Assembly (NCBI GenBank): GCA_022578965.1 | Contig: MU400852.1 | Location: forward strand, 1 to 31,813 | DNA from: Xylaria sp. FL1777 | Taxonomy: Eukaryota; Ascomycota; Sordariomycetes; Xylariales; Xylariaceae | Reading direction: 5' to 3' | DNA length: 31,813 nt | Shown here: positions 11,542 through 20,545 of the stretch, piece after piece | How positions within the stretch are numbered: position 1 is the first letter of the stretch | Layout: the number at the start of each line of letters is the position of its first letter | Made by a program: the position numbers and the translations under genes | The notes under the pieces: model-generated | What the model was told of the DNA's origin: nothing | The model's database searches: none | The model's input: only the letters and a program-made list of their open reading frames with translations

Positions 11542-12035
11542 TATAATAAACCTATTATATATTAATATAATAAGTTTGCTTTTAAGGTTTTAATTTATAA
11601 ATAACAATAAGATCTTTAGTAGTAGTTTATTAAGAAAGTTTTTAAAGAACTTTTATTACTAAGCATTAATAAAAGTCTTTAAAAAATTAAAAATAATAAA
11701 TATATTAGTGCTTAGCAGTTATAAAAAGAAATTAATAGCTAAAAAGCTAAAACTAAATAAATAACTAAATATAAAAAATGCTTAACTATATAAACAAAAA
11801 AAAAATAAAAAAAGTAGTAATCTTTTTTAGATTACTGTAAGTTTAGTAAGCACTAAATTACTGTAAGCTTAGTAAGCTTTAAATCATTATAAGCTTAGTA
11901 AGCCCTAGATCACTATAAGCTTAGTAAGCCAAATAAATTATTATATAACTTGGCCTTAGTTAGCATAAAACCTCCAAAGTATATATAAAGGCACTAAGTT
12001 GCTTTAAAAGCCACTTTAATGCTAATTTTATAACA
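11542..12035 (-). repeat. LTR of chromovirus (5' LTR in element sense)
   Basis: This is the second 494-bp LTR. It starts TATAATAAACC and ends ATAACA, followed by the GCTTA duplication. By eye it lines up base for base with 4336-4829 without gaps, and every difference seen is C/T or G/A. This copy keeps G+C in parts of the tandem array and near 11940-11980 (for example TTGGCCTTAG and AACCTCC) where the other copy has lost it. The two copies were therefore mutated independently after insertion. Confidence 0.93.
11831..11934. repeat. 26-bp tandem repeat, four units, inside LTR
   Basis: Units start at 11831, 11857, 11883 and 11909 and match the array at 4625-4728. The last two units retain ATCA(C/T)TATAAGC and CCCTAG, probably closer to the original sequence than the other LTR's copies. 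Confidence 0.85.
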
Positions 12036-12040
12036 GCTTA
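12036..12040. repeat. 5-bp target site duplication GCTTA, right copy
   Basis: Exact copy of 4331-4335, directly after the CA end of the right LTR. Confidence 0.9.
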
Positions 12041-12240
12041 ATATTTTAGTTAAAGAAAATAAGCTTTTTTTTTTTAATAAAATTAAGTATATTTATATTT
12101 TAGAAACTAATGTTTATTTTTATATAGCTATTTTTAAGAATTATTATTTTAAAAAGTGCTAAAAGAATTTTAGTTTTTTTTAAAGACGTTAAAAAACCTA
12201 GATGCTAAAGTACTAGTTTATTAAGCTTTATATTCGCTAA

Positions 12241-12840
12241 AAAAAAGAAAAAAATATAGTTTGTTATATATTAGTTTTATGAAACAAAAATAACTAGGTT
12301 AGCAAAGAATTTATTGCTTTTTGCTATATTTATTTTATTTAAGAAAAACTAAAGGTTAAATATTATAGCTAAAACATGTTTAAGTTTATATAAAACACGC
12401 AATTTTCTAATTACTTGCTTATAAAATCACTTCTTTTTAAAACTTTTATTAATAGTTTTAAAGTTTTTTTTAATTTTTATAAAAGTTTTATAAAATATTA
12501 TATAACTTTTTATAGCTTTTTTGCTAAAGATTGTCTTTATTTAAGTAATATTATTTTATTAGTTTTAAGTTTTTATAGCTTAGATTTTTTTAACGTTATT
12601 AAAAGCTTTAGTATATTTATAAACTTTAATAATAGTATTAAAATAAAAATTAATAGTAAAAATGTATTAATATATGCTTAAATTATAGTTTTTATTAGTA
12701 ATATGCTTTAGCAAGTAAACTTAATTAATATTTCTTTAGCTAAACATAATATACTAATGTTAATTTTAATATTTAAGCTAAAAATAGCAGTATTATATCA
12801 TAAAAAGTATAAAGCATTAAAGGTTAAATATAATAGTTAA
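12241..12840 (+). pseudogene. Degenerate transposase-like coding remnant
   Basis: One plus-strand frame stays readable for about 200 codons with only scattered stops, including an 89-codon stop-free piece (12415-12681). Its key segments read INSFKVFFNFYKSFIKYY, then FFNVIKSFSIFINFNNSIKI, then VFISNML-x-Q. With G-to-A and C-to-T changes undone residue by residue, these resemble, from memory, the conserved region of large DDE-type (Tnp2/CACTA-like) transposases of filamentous fungi: an IDGFG...YRS segment, a DVI segment and a GDMPQQ-type motif. Readability in the same frame starts right at the edge of the chromovirus, near 12061, so that element may have inserted into this one. It may continue into the remnant at 13501-14100, which lies in the same frame class. 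The family assignment is tentative; that it is a former coding region is better supported. Confidence 0.45.
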
Positions 12841-13246
12841 TATATCTTTAGTTTTATAATAAGTATTTAATAAAACTAAAGCTTAAAAAAGAAAAAAAAC
12901 TTTTATAAAATAAGTATAAAAAGAATATTTTATATATATATATAACTTATAATATGTGCTAAAGTACTTAAGTAGTTTAGTTATAATAACTATTTCTTTT
13001 TTTTAAATTAAGTTATTTTTAACCTATATATAAATAAAATTAATTAAAGTAATTAATTTTAAGTATAAATAATAAAGTAAAGTAGTATAAAATAATTAAG
13101 CATAAATATAATATATTAAATAAAATGCTTATATAATATAGTAGTTAAAGTACTTATATATTTATGTTTATGTTTATGTATTAAGTTATATTTATTTTGT
13201 GCTATATTTATAGCAGATTTTATGCTTATATTTTTATTGCTATATG

Positions 13247-13282
13247 TTTTCTTTTTTTCTTTTTTTTTTTTTTTTTTTCTTT
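13247..13282. repeat. Polypyrimidine tract
   Basis: A 36-base run of T broken by three single C residues. It is simple sequence with no function visible. Confidence 0.85.
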
Positions 13283-13500
13283 AGCTATTATTAAATAATT
13301 AGTTTTAGCTATACATTTTATTACTGCTATTTTTATACTTATTTTATATTTTTTTTGCTTTTTTTTTAATTATTATTTATATTATAATTATATTGCTTAA
13401 ACTTACAATAATTAAAAGTAATGCATATAAACATAATTATAATTAAAGCTATAGTTATAAACGTAAATGCAGAAAATTATTATAACTTGTTTTATGTTTA

Positions 13501-14100
13501 AATTTATTTAAAAATAAATTTAATTTTACTATAAAACAGAATTTTAACGAACTTTTTTGCTAAAAATCTAATAATTCTAGTAATAAAAATAAAAACTTTA
13601 ATAGTTTGCTTTTTTTTTAAAACAGCTTTAATTTTAATAAAGATTTAAATATTATTAGGCTTTTTATTAGTTATAAAAAAAAAAATAAAAAAAAAGATAA
13701 AAATAATTTTAACTTTATAAATTTTAATAAAGATTTAAATGTTAGCTTACGTAATTTTAATATAAACAATATAAAAAATAAGCCTAATTTTAATGCAAAT
13801 ATTAAAGTTTTTATGCTAGCTAAACGTTAAGCTATTTTTGTTATAACTTTTATTTGCAAACTTTATAAATAAACTATTAAAGCTAAAAACAAAAAATATA
13901 AAACTATTAAAAAAGCAATAGTTTTAAGTGGTTTGTTAATATATTAGCTTTATTTTAAGCGTTTTAAAAAAGTATTTTAGCCGAAAAATAGCTTACTTTT
14001 AAATATAGTTTGTAAATTTAAAAACTTAAAAATAATAACTTATATAAGCTATATAAACAGCTATACTTTATGCAAGCTTATAAGTTAATTTATATTTATT
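13501..14100 (+). pseudogene. Asn/Lys-rich coding remnant, unidentified
   Basis: A single plus-strand frame runs for 200 codons with only about six stops, all of a type that C-to-T or G-to-A changes can make. That is far fewer than the flanking DNA. The N-terminal half is Asn-, Phe- and Lys-rich and holds two copies of NFNKDLN, encoded by an exact 21-bp repeat. The second half contains ICKLYK, then KNKKYKTIKKAIVLSGLLIY, then PKNSLLLNIV. The spaced C/Y residues would fit a Cys-x2-Cys zinc site in which Cys became Tyr, but that is inference. Many Asn were probably Asp, suggesting an originally acidic region. I do not recognise the protein. It may be the C-terminal part of the transposase-like remnant upstream or a separate gene. 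Confidence 0.4.
13630..13740 (+). repeat. 21-bp exact direct repeat, spacing 90 bp
   Basis: The 21 bases at 13630-13650 recur at 13720-13740. The spacing of 90 is a multiple of three, so both encode NFNKDLN in the same frame, which supports a real former repeat in a protein. Confidence 0.7.
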
Positions 14101-16661
14101 TTAAATTAGTTTTATTAATAAGTTAACTACTTATTATATTATATTTTAATATAATATATATTTAAAAATTATTAAACTAGTTTGTTTATTTTTTTGTTTT
14201 TTAAAAAAATAATTATAAGAAAATTGTTATAAATAAAAATTGCGCTATTATTTAAAAAACTTTAAATAATTATTATATTAATTTTGCAGCTATGCAGTTT
14301 TGCTTTTTAAAAGCATTTTTGTATTTTTTATTAACTTATAAAGCTTAGTTTTAATTAATTAGCAAAATTAATAATATAAAAGTAAGTTATTTTGTTTTTA
14401 TTTTATATAAAGTTTAGCTAATAATTAATAATATAAAAACATTATGCTAAATATAAGCATTTAGTAATAAAGCGTAAATCTTTAGCTTGCTAAACTATTA
14501 AGCTTTTTTATATAAGCGCTATAAATAGCTTTATTTAAATTAATTTTATAAAGTTTTTTAATAAAATTAAAACTATTTTTAATGCTAGTAGTATGCTTAT
14601 TTAATTATATTTAAAGTGCAAATTTTAAACTATAAATATATAGCTTAAAAAGCTGCTTTTATTTCTTTTAAAACAAATATATATAAAGCTATATTAACTA
14701 TTACTAATAAGCATAAATAGAAATATTTAATAGGCTTTTTTTAATATAAAAATGTTTTAAAGTTTAATAATTAGTATTTTAAAGCCTTTTTATAAAAATT
14801 TTATAACTTATTTATAGCGTTTTTATGTATAGCTTATTAATAAAGCGCAAATATTTTAAAACTTAAAGCAATAAATATAATTTTTATTATATAATTAAAA
14901 ACAAAAAAATAACTAATTAGTATATATAACATAATTAAGCCTTAGTTTATAGCTAAATTAATAATAAATTAATACTATTTTATTAGCTTAATAATTTTGC
15001 TTTTTTTTTATAATTTAAGCGTTTTTTAAAATCTTTAATTGCTTTAAAAGCTATAATATTAATAATAAATACTTATTAATTATATTTAGTTAGCTAGTTT
15101 TTTTATTTAACAAAATAATATTTTTCTTTATTATAAGTTATTTTATTTATTATATTTTTAACTTTTTATTTTTTTAACTTATTTTTAAAGTTTAATATAA
15201 GCAAACTATATTTATATTTAGCTTTTTAAAGCTTAAGCAACTAAATTAAAAAAACAAAGTAAAAGCAGCTATATTGTTTTAAAAAACTAATATAATATGC
15301 TTATAAACTAACTATAAAAAAAATTCAAAAAGATTTAATAAACTTAAGTGCTAACTTTTTATTTTTAAACTTAATATTTTTTATTAATAATATTACTAAG
15401 TTTTTAGTTTTAAAAGTTATAAATTTATGCTTATTATTATAATATTTTATATATTTATTAATTATAATTTATTATTGCTTTGTTATTTTGTTTTTAATAG
15501 TTTATAACTTATTAAAACATTTTTATATAGCTAAGATTTTTTTTAATATAAAGTTATTTTTAATAAACAAACAAAATTTTAGTATATAATTATATAAAGC
15601 TTTAAAAAGTAATTGTTTAGTTATAAAATTAATAGCAAAATTTATAGCAAAAAAGGCTTAAAATAAAAATTAAAGCTAATTAGTTTATTTACTATTTATA
15701 AAGCACTTAAAATAACTTTTAATTATTTAGTTTATTTGTTTTATTTATTTATTAGTTTTAAAATAAAATACTACTAAAAGCTTTTGTTTAACTTTTAAAT
15801 AATAATATAAATTAAACTAAAATTAGTTAATAAAAATAAAGCTTTTATTAAAAATAATGCTTTTTAAGCTATTATAAATATATTTAATTTTATAATAAAA
15901 TAAAACTGCTAGCTTAATTAAAGTTATAATAATATTAACTAAAAATAAATATATAAGCTTAATAAATTTATTTATAATAATAAAAATAATATTAATTGGT
16001 TTTTTTTTATAAAAAGTTTTTAATAAACTTATAATAAAATTTATAAATAGCTTTTATATAAGTTTACTAAATATTAATAAAGCATTAAGTTTATTATATT
16101 TTTAATAATATTTTGCTTTAGTTTTAAAGCAAATTATATAGCTTTATATATACTTTTTAATATTTAGTTTTATATTGCTTTAATAAAACTTTTATTATAG
16201 TAGTTTTAAAGTATAGCTTTAATTAAAATGTTTAACTAAAGAATTATTATAATATAGCTTAATAAGTTAAAAATATATAGCTTTTTTAAAAAAAATATAG
16301 ATTTTGTTTTTATAGCAAACTAAAAATTTTTTTATTAACTATTAAAAATTTGTAAGCTTTTTTGCTTTTAATTGTTTTATAATTATATAACATTTAAAGT
16401 TTTTTTTTTGAACTTTTTAAATAAAGTTTTTTAGCTCTTTAAAAGCTTTTAAATCTTTTAATTTCTTTAAGCTTATAGCTATTTATATATGCAAACATAT
16501 AACTGCTTAAATAAAAAAAGCTTTTTTAGTAAATATAGCTTTAAAATATAAAGCTTTAGCTTAAGTACTAAAATATAAATTAAGAATTTTAATTTGTTAT
16601 ACTACTGCAATTTTTTTTTTTAACGTTAAAAAAATATTAATATTATTAAGTAAAATAGCTA
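14101..16661. other. Degenerate AT-rich DNA, nothing recognisable
   Basis: Stops are dense in the plus frame that was readable just upstream, and I found no protein motif, RNA gene or repeat pair by eye. Base composition is as extreme as elsewhere (for example 8 G/C in the 60 bases from 16561). The right edge is the target duplication of the fold-back element. Confidence 0.5.
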
Positions 16662-16669
16662 TATAATTA
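16662..16669. repeat. 8-bp direct repeat TATAATTA, left copy (putative TSD)
   Basis: TATAATTA abuts the GGG end of the fold-back element and is repeated exactly after its CCC end (17106-17113). An 8-bp duplication would suit hAT-type transposition. A TA-only duplication cannot be fully excluded because the inner bases are TA on both sides. Confidence 0.75.
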
Positions 16670-16679
16670 GGGAATTGAT

Positions 16680-16727
16680 ACAGACACATGAGAAATTAAT
16701 ACAGACACATGGCCTTACAGACACATG
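16680..16727 (+). repeat. Three ACAGACACATG motifs in left terminal arm
   Basis: Exact 11-mers at 16680-16690, 16701-16711 and 16717-16727, spaced 21 and 16 bp apart. Repeated subterminal motifs near transposon ends are commonly transposase-binding sites; that role is inferred here. Confidence 0.85.
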
Positions 16728-16788
16728 ATGGGCTTGTTTTTCAAATAACTTCGCAACTACCCATCGCACCGCAATGCAACCGGAGCCA

Positions 16789-16864
16789 TTGGAAAGCTAA
16801 TTGCGAGGGGATTCCAGAAATGCAAACGGTTTGTTCGTACGACTTACGGTCGCAGAGATATTCA
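16789..16864 (+). repeat. Inner inverted-repeat arm, left
   Basis: This 76-bp arm, running from TTGGAAAGCTAATTGCGAGG to GCAGAGATATTCA, pairs with 16923-16997. By eye there are one single-base indel near the outer end, one C/T mismatch, and two adjacent mismatches in the GACTTACGG/GACCAACGG segment. Confidence 0.9.
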
Positions 16865-16922
16865 TGTTCTATGCTTATACAGAAGGTCACTTTTCGGTTT
16901 ATTAGCATATTTTCTTCAACTG

Positions 16923-16997
16923 TGAATATCTCTGCGACCGTTGGTCGTACGAACAAACCGTTTGCATTTCTAGAATCCCCTCGCAATTAGCTTCCAA
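16923..16997 (-). repeat. Inner inverted-repeat arm, right
   Basis: Reverse-complement partner of 16789-16864, separated from it by a loop of about 58 bp. Transcribed RNA from this region would form a long hairpin. Confidence 0.9.
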
Positions 16998-17046
16998 AGA
17001 ATATGTTTCAGGTTGCAGTGCGACCGGTGGTTAGAAAGTTATTCGT

Positions 17047-17095
17047 CATGTGCCTGTAAGCATCATGTGTCTGTATCAATTTTTCATGTGTCTGT
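17047..17095 (-). repeat. Three CATGTGTCTGT motifs in right terminal arm
   Basis: Complements of the left-arm motif lie at 17047-17057 (one mismatch, CATGTGCCTGT), 17064-17074 and 17085-17095. They mirror the left arm's order and similar spacing. Confidence 0.85.
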
Positions 17096-17105
17096 ATCAA
17101 TTCCC

Positions 17106-17113
17106 TATAATTA
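17106..17113. repeat. 8-bp direct repeat TATAATTA, right copy (putative TSD)
   Basis: Exact repeat of 16662-16669, directly after the terminal CCC of the fold-back element. Confidence 0.75.
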
Positions 17114-20100
17114 AAACAGCATAAAAAGAAATTAGTTTTATTTTTTTTGCTTACTTAATATTTAATAATAAAGTTAAAAAAAGCTAATAATAAACATTAA
17201 TAAGCTTGCTTTTTATTAAGCTTTAACGTTTTTATAAACGTTTAAAAATTAATATAATTAGTTAATACTTTAATTAATAAATTGCTTTTTTATAAATAAT
17301 GCTATTAATGCTTAAAGCAATTTATTATTGCAAGCATTTTTTAGTTAAGTATATTATATTGCATTTTTTTTTTAAATAGTTTTTAAAAATAAAACGTAAC
17401 TAGTTTAAAAATACTTTAATTATTTTATTAAAATAGATTTTTTACAAAAGCTACTTTAAAAAAATCAGTTTTTAGCAATATTTATTTCTTAAGGTTAAAA
17501 TATATAAAAAAAATAGCTTGCTTAAATACATTCTAAAAGTTTTTAAAAGCTTTTTTTTTAAAACTATTTAAAAAAATTTAACTTTTTTTTGTTTTTATTA
17601 CGTTTTTTTTTAAATATTTAAACAAAAGCGTAGCAATATAAAAATACCTGTTTATAAAACAGCAATAAAAATTATAAAACTTTAAAAATTATTATAGCGC
17701 TTAATAAATATTTAATATAAATTATTGCTAAATAATATTTATATATAAAAAGTTTATTTTAATTTTTTAGCTAAAAATAATATAACTTAAAAATTTGATT
17801 TTTTTTTAATAAAATTAGCATTTAAATAGCTTAATATATAGTTTTACTTTTTATAGCTTTTTAATAATGTTTTAAACATATTTTATATAAAAATCTTTAT
17901 TTAAAGAAAAAATAAACATATTATTAAAATATATAATATAAAATATATTTATTATATTATTAAATGCTTTTTATATTAAAGTAAAATAAAGTAGCTAAAT
18001 GAGCTAACTAATTAATTAAAGTAAGTTTAAGCTAAGTTATATAGTAAAAATAAAAGTATAAATATTATGCTAAATTTTAAAGTATAAATTTAACTATTAT
18101 ATATAATATAATGAAAATTAACTATGGTTGCTTTATTTGTATTATTAAATAGCCTTTTAATTAATCGTTTAATTTCTTAATTTATATATAGCTTAATTGC
18201 TTAAATATATAAGTTATGATTTATTTTTTTGCAATTAAAGTATTATAGTAAATCTTGTGCAATTATATTGCTTTATTTTATTAGTGTTTTTAGTAAGGCT
18301 AATTTTTTACTTATTATAAATAATATTATAAAATTAACAAATAAGCAATTTATTATTGCTAATTTATATATTTAATTTATTTATTTATTAATTGCTATAA
18401 TTTTTATAAGCAAAATATAATATATTATATTTAGTTATTTTAATTAATAATAAATAAAGCTTGCTTAGTATAAGCAGTTTAATTATAATTAGTAATAAAT
18501 ATTTAAGCTAGCAGCTTTTAATTAATAAAGCTTAAAACAAATATATAAAGATATTAAACTGTTTTTTTTGATTTAGTTTATAAAGCGCTTTTATTTTTTT
18601 TAGTAAAACAATAATTAAGTGTTAAAATATTAATATAGTTTTTAAAATAGCGTAGCTAAAAAACTGTTTGTTAAAAACCCTTAAAGAGTTAAAAAAAGAG
18701 AATTTATGCTAAAAAGCTAGTGCTTTATAAAAAAAAAAGCATAATTGCTTTTATATAAGCAAAAAAAAAACAAAAAACAAGCTTAAAAAAAAAATAAAAG
18801 TTGTAAAAACTTTTAAAAGTTCTAATATAAGCAAGTTTAATGCTTATTTATATTAAATAAATTTAAGTTTATATATTAATATATAAAACTTTTAATAATT
18901 AAAAATATATTTTGTTTTTTAAGCTAATATAGTTTTTTATTAAAAAATAAAAAGCAAGGTTTTTTAAATATAAGCTAGTTATTGCTTAAAAACTTTATAT
19001 AAAACGTAGCTATTGTTTTTTTATAGCACTTATTATTAAATAAAAAAGCTTTAAAAAAAAAAAAAGCATGCTACTTTTATAAATAAAAAGCTATAAAAAA
19101 ATAAAGCTTGCTTAATAAAACTTATATAAAGCAAAGCAAGCTAAACTAAAAAATAAAGAAATAAAACGCTATAAAGTATATAAAATAATAAAAGCATATA
19201 AAAAATAAAAATATAAAAGCATTTAAAAGAAAACTTAAAAAGCTATAAAAAATAAGCTAGTAGTTTTTATAAACGCAAACAAAAAAAATTGTTAAGTTTT
19301 TTAAAAAAAAAGTTTAAAAAAATAGCATAAAAAAACTTAAATATTTAAAATACTTAAAAATTTTTAGCATTTTATACTTTTTTTTTTTTTAAACTTATAT
19401 TTTTATTTAGTTTACTTTTATTATTTTTTGCAGCTTATTTCTTTTGTTACTTTTATATAAACTTTACTTTAATTTATTATATAGCTTAAAAGTTTAAAAA
19501 CTATAGCTTAGTTAAGTAATTTAGCTATAAAAAATTATTAGATTTTTTTACTTTAATATATAAAAAACATTAAAACTATTTATAAACAAAAAAAATAAAA
19601 ATAATTAGTTTATTGTTTTTAAAAAATATTAAAGCAACTTTATTTAGCTTAAGTTATTTTAATAATAAGCATAATGCTAAAATTAAGCTATTATTTATAC
19701 TTTTTAATTTAAAATTAAACTAATATTTATTGTTTAATAAGTTAAAAATAAACAAATAGCTAAATAATTTAAATGCTTTTTTTTATATAAAGCGTTTTAA
19801 AAACATTAATAAAATTAAATAAGTTTTTATTTATTATAATATTTTTTAAACAAAAAAAATAGTAAAAATAATATTAAAAAATTATTTGTTATAAATTAAA
19901 GCTTATAAATTGCTTAAATAAAAGTTTAAGCTTTAAAACTTTAAGCAAAATAAGTTTATTATTATTATATTGCAAGATTTTAAGGCTTGCTTAAAAGCTA
20001 TATATTTTATTAATTTTAAAACTTATTTTTTTTAGCATTAAATATATATTAAAAATATTAAGGCCTAAAAAAATTACTATTTTAATTTTTAATTTACTTA

Positions 20101-20125
20101 AAATTTACTTAAAGAGCTAAATTAA
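17114..20125. other. Degenerate AT-rich DNA, nothing recognisable
   Basis: No readable frame or RNA gene was found. From about 18700 the plus strand becomes A-rich, like the second Ty3/Gypsy element that follows. Its 5' LTR and leader may lie here, but I could not find a matching LTR pair. Confidence 0.5.
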
Positions 20126-20545
20126 AATACTATTAATAAAGTAATAAAATTTTTTAAAAAGTTATATAATAACTTAAATAAAATGTTTTATAAAAACTTT
20201 TATAAAATATTAAATAATTAAATAAATAAAGAATTTAAGCTAGATTTTTATTTTAAAAGAACAAAAAAAGCACATAAAGCATAAAAAAAAGTTAATTATT
20301 TATATAATTATAATTTTAATAAGCTTTTATATATTGCTATTAATGCTACTAAATTAACTATTAATATAATTATATTAGCTGCAAAAATAATTATTATTAA
20401 AAAGCAATAAGTAAAATTAGCTTAATATTTTATTTATAATTAAAATATAAATAATATTATTAAGCAAATATAGTAGCTAAAATTAAAACAAGAAAATATA
20501 GCAATTATAAAAAAAAAACTAAAAAAAATGCTAAAAAAACTATAA
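20126..20545 (+). pseudogene. Coding remnant, possibly gag
   Basis: One frame is readable for 140 codons with few stops, all TAA or TAG. It includes NKVIKFFKKLYNNLNKMFYK, EFKLDFYFKRTKKAHKA and NFNKLLYIAINATKLTIN, with a Lys-rich end (LKLKQENIAIIKKKLKKML). It is helical-looking and Lys/Asn-rich, upstream of pol on the same strand, which suits a gag core, but I recognise no gag signature or zinc knuckle. Between it and pol (20546-24001) I could not follow a frame reliably. Confidence 0.4.

Larger units (their letters stand above)
4336..12035 (-). mobile_element. Full-length RIP-inactivated Ty3/Gypsy chromovirus
   Basis: A complete LTR retrotransposon of 7700 bp lies on the minus strand. It has two 494-bp LTRs, a GCTTA target duplication, a polypurine tract next to the 3' LTR (4830-4845), and an internal region encoding RT, RNase H, integrase and chromodomain in that order when read from high to low coordinates. 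The internal region is T-rich on the plus strand, as expected for an A-rich coding strand lying antisense. No insertion or deletion is needed to read pol from about 8580 down to 5521, yet it is full of TAA/TAG stops. That is the signature of C-to-T mutation rather than random decay. The domain order and terminal chromodomain place it in the chromovirus branch of Ty3/Gypsy. It cannot be autonomous now. Confidence 0.93.
16670..17105. mobile_element. Non-mutated fold-back MITE-like element, 436 bp
   Basis: A 436-bp island with roughly 45-48% G+C (29 of 60 bases from 16801) sits in DNA of about 13-15%. Its ends are inverted copies, GGGAATTGATACAGACACATG on the left and the complement on the right. 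Almost the whole element is one large imperfect palindrome: outer arms of about 58 bp with three ACAGACACATG motifs each, a less conserved spacer, inner arms of about 75 bp (16789-16864 with 16923-16997) and a loop of about 58 bp. Overlapping frames of 93 and 81 codons on the two strands are by-products of the palindrome, so it is non-coding. It is probably mobilised by a transposase encoded elsewhere in the genome. It shows no RIP. I do not recognise the family. Confidence 0.88.

Noticed and set aside
16709..16990. 93-codon plus-strand frame and the 81-codon minus-strand frame overlapping it (16741-16986)
   Set aside because: Both lie inside the fold-back palindrome, so each is largely the mirror of the other. 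They are open because this DNA is not RIP-mutated. No protein motif is seen.
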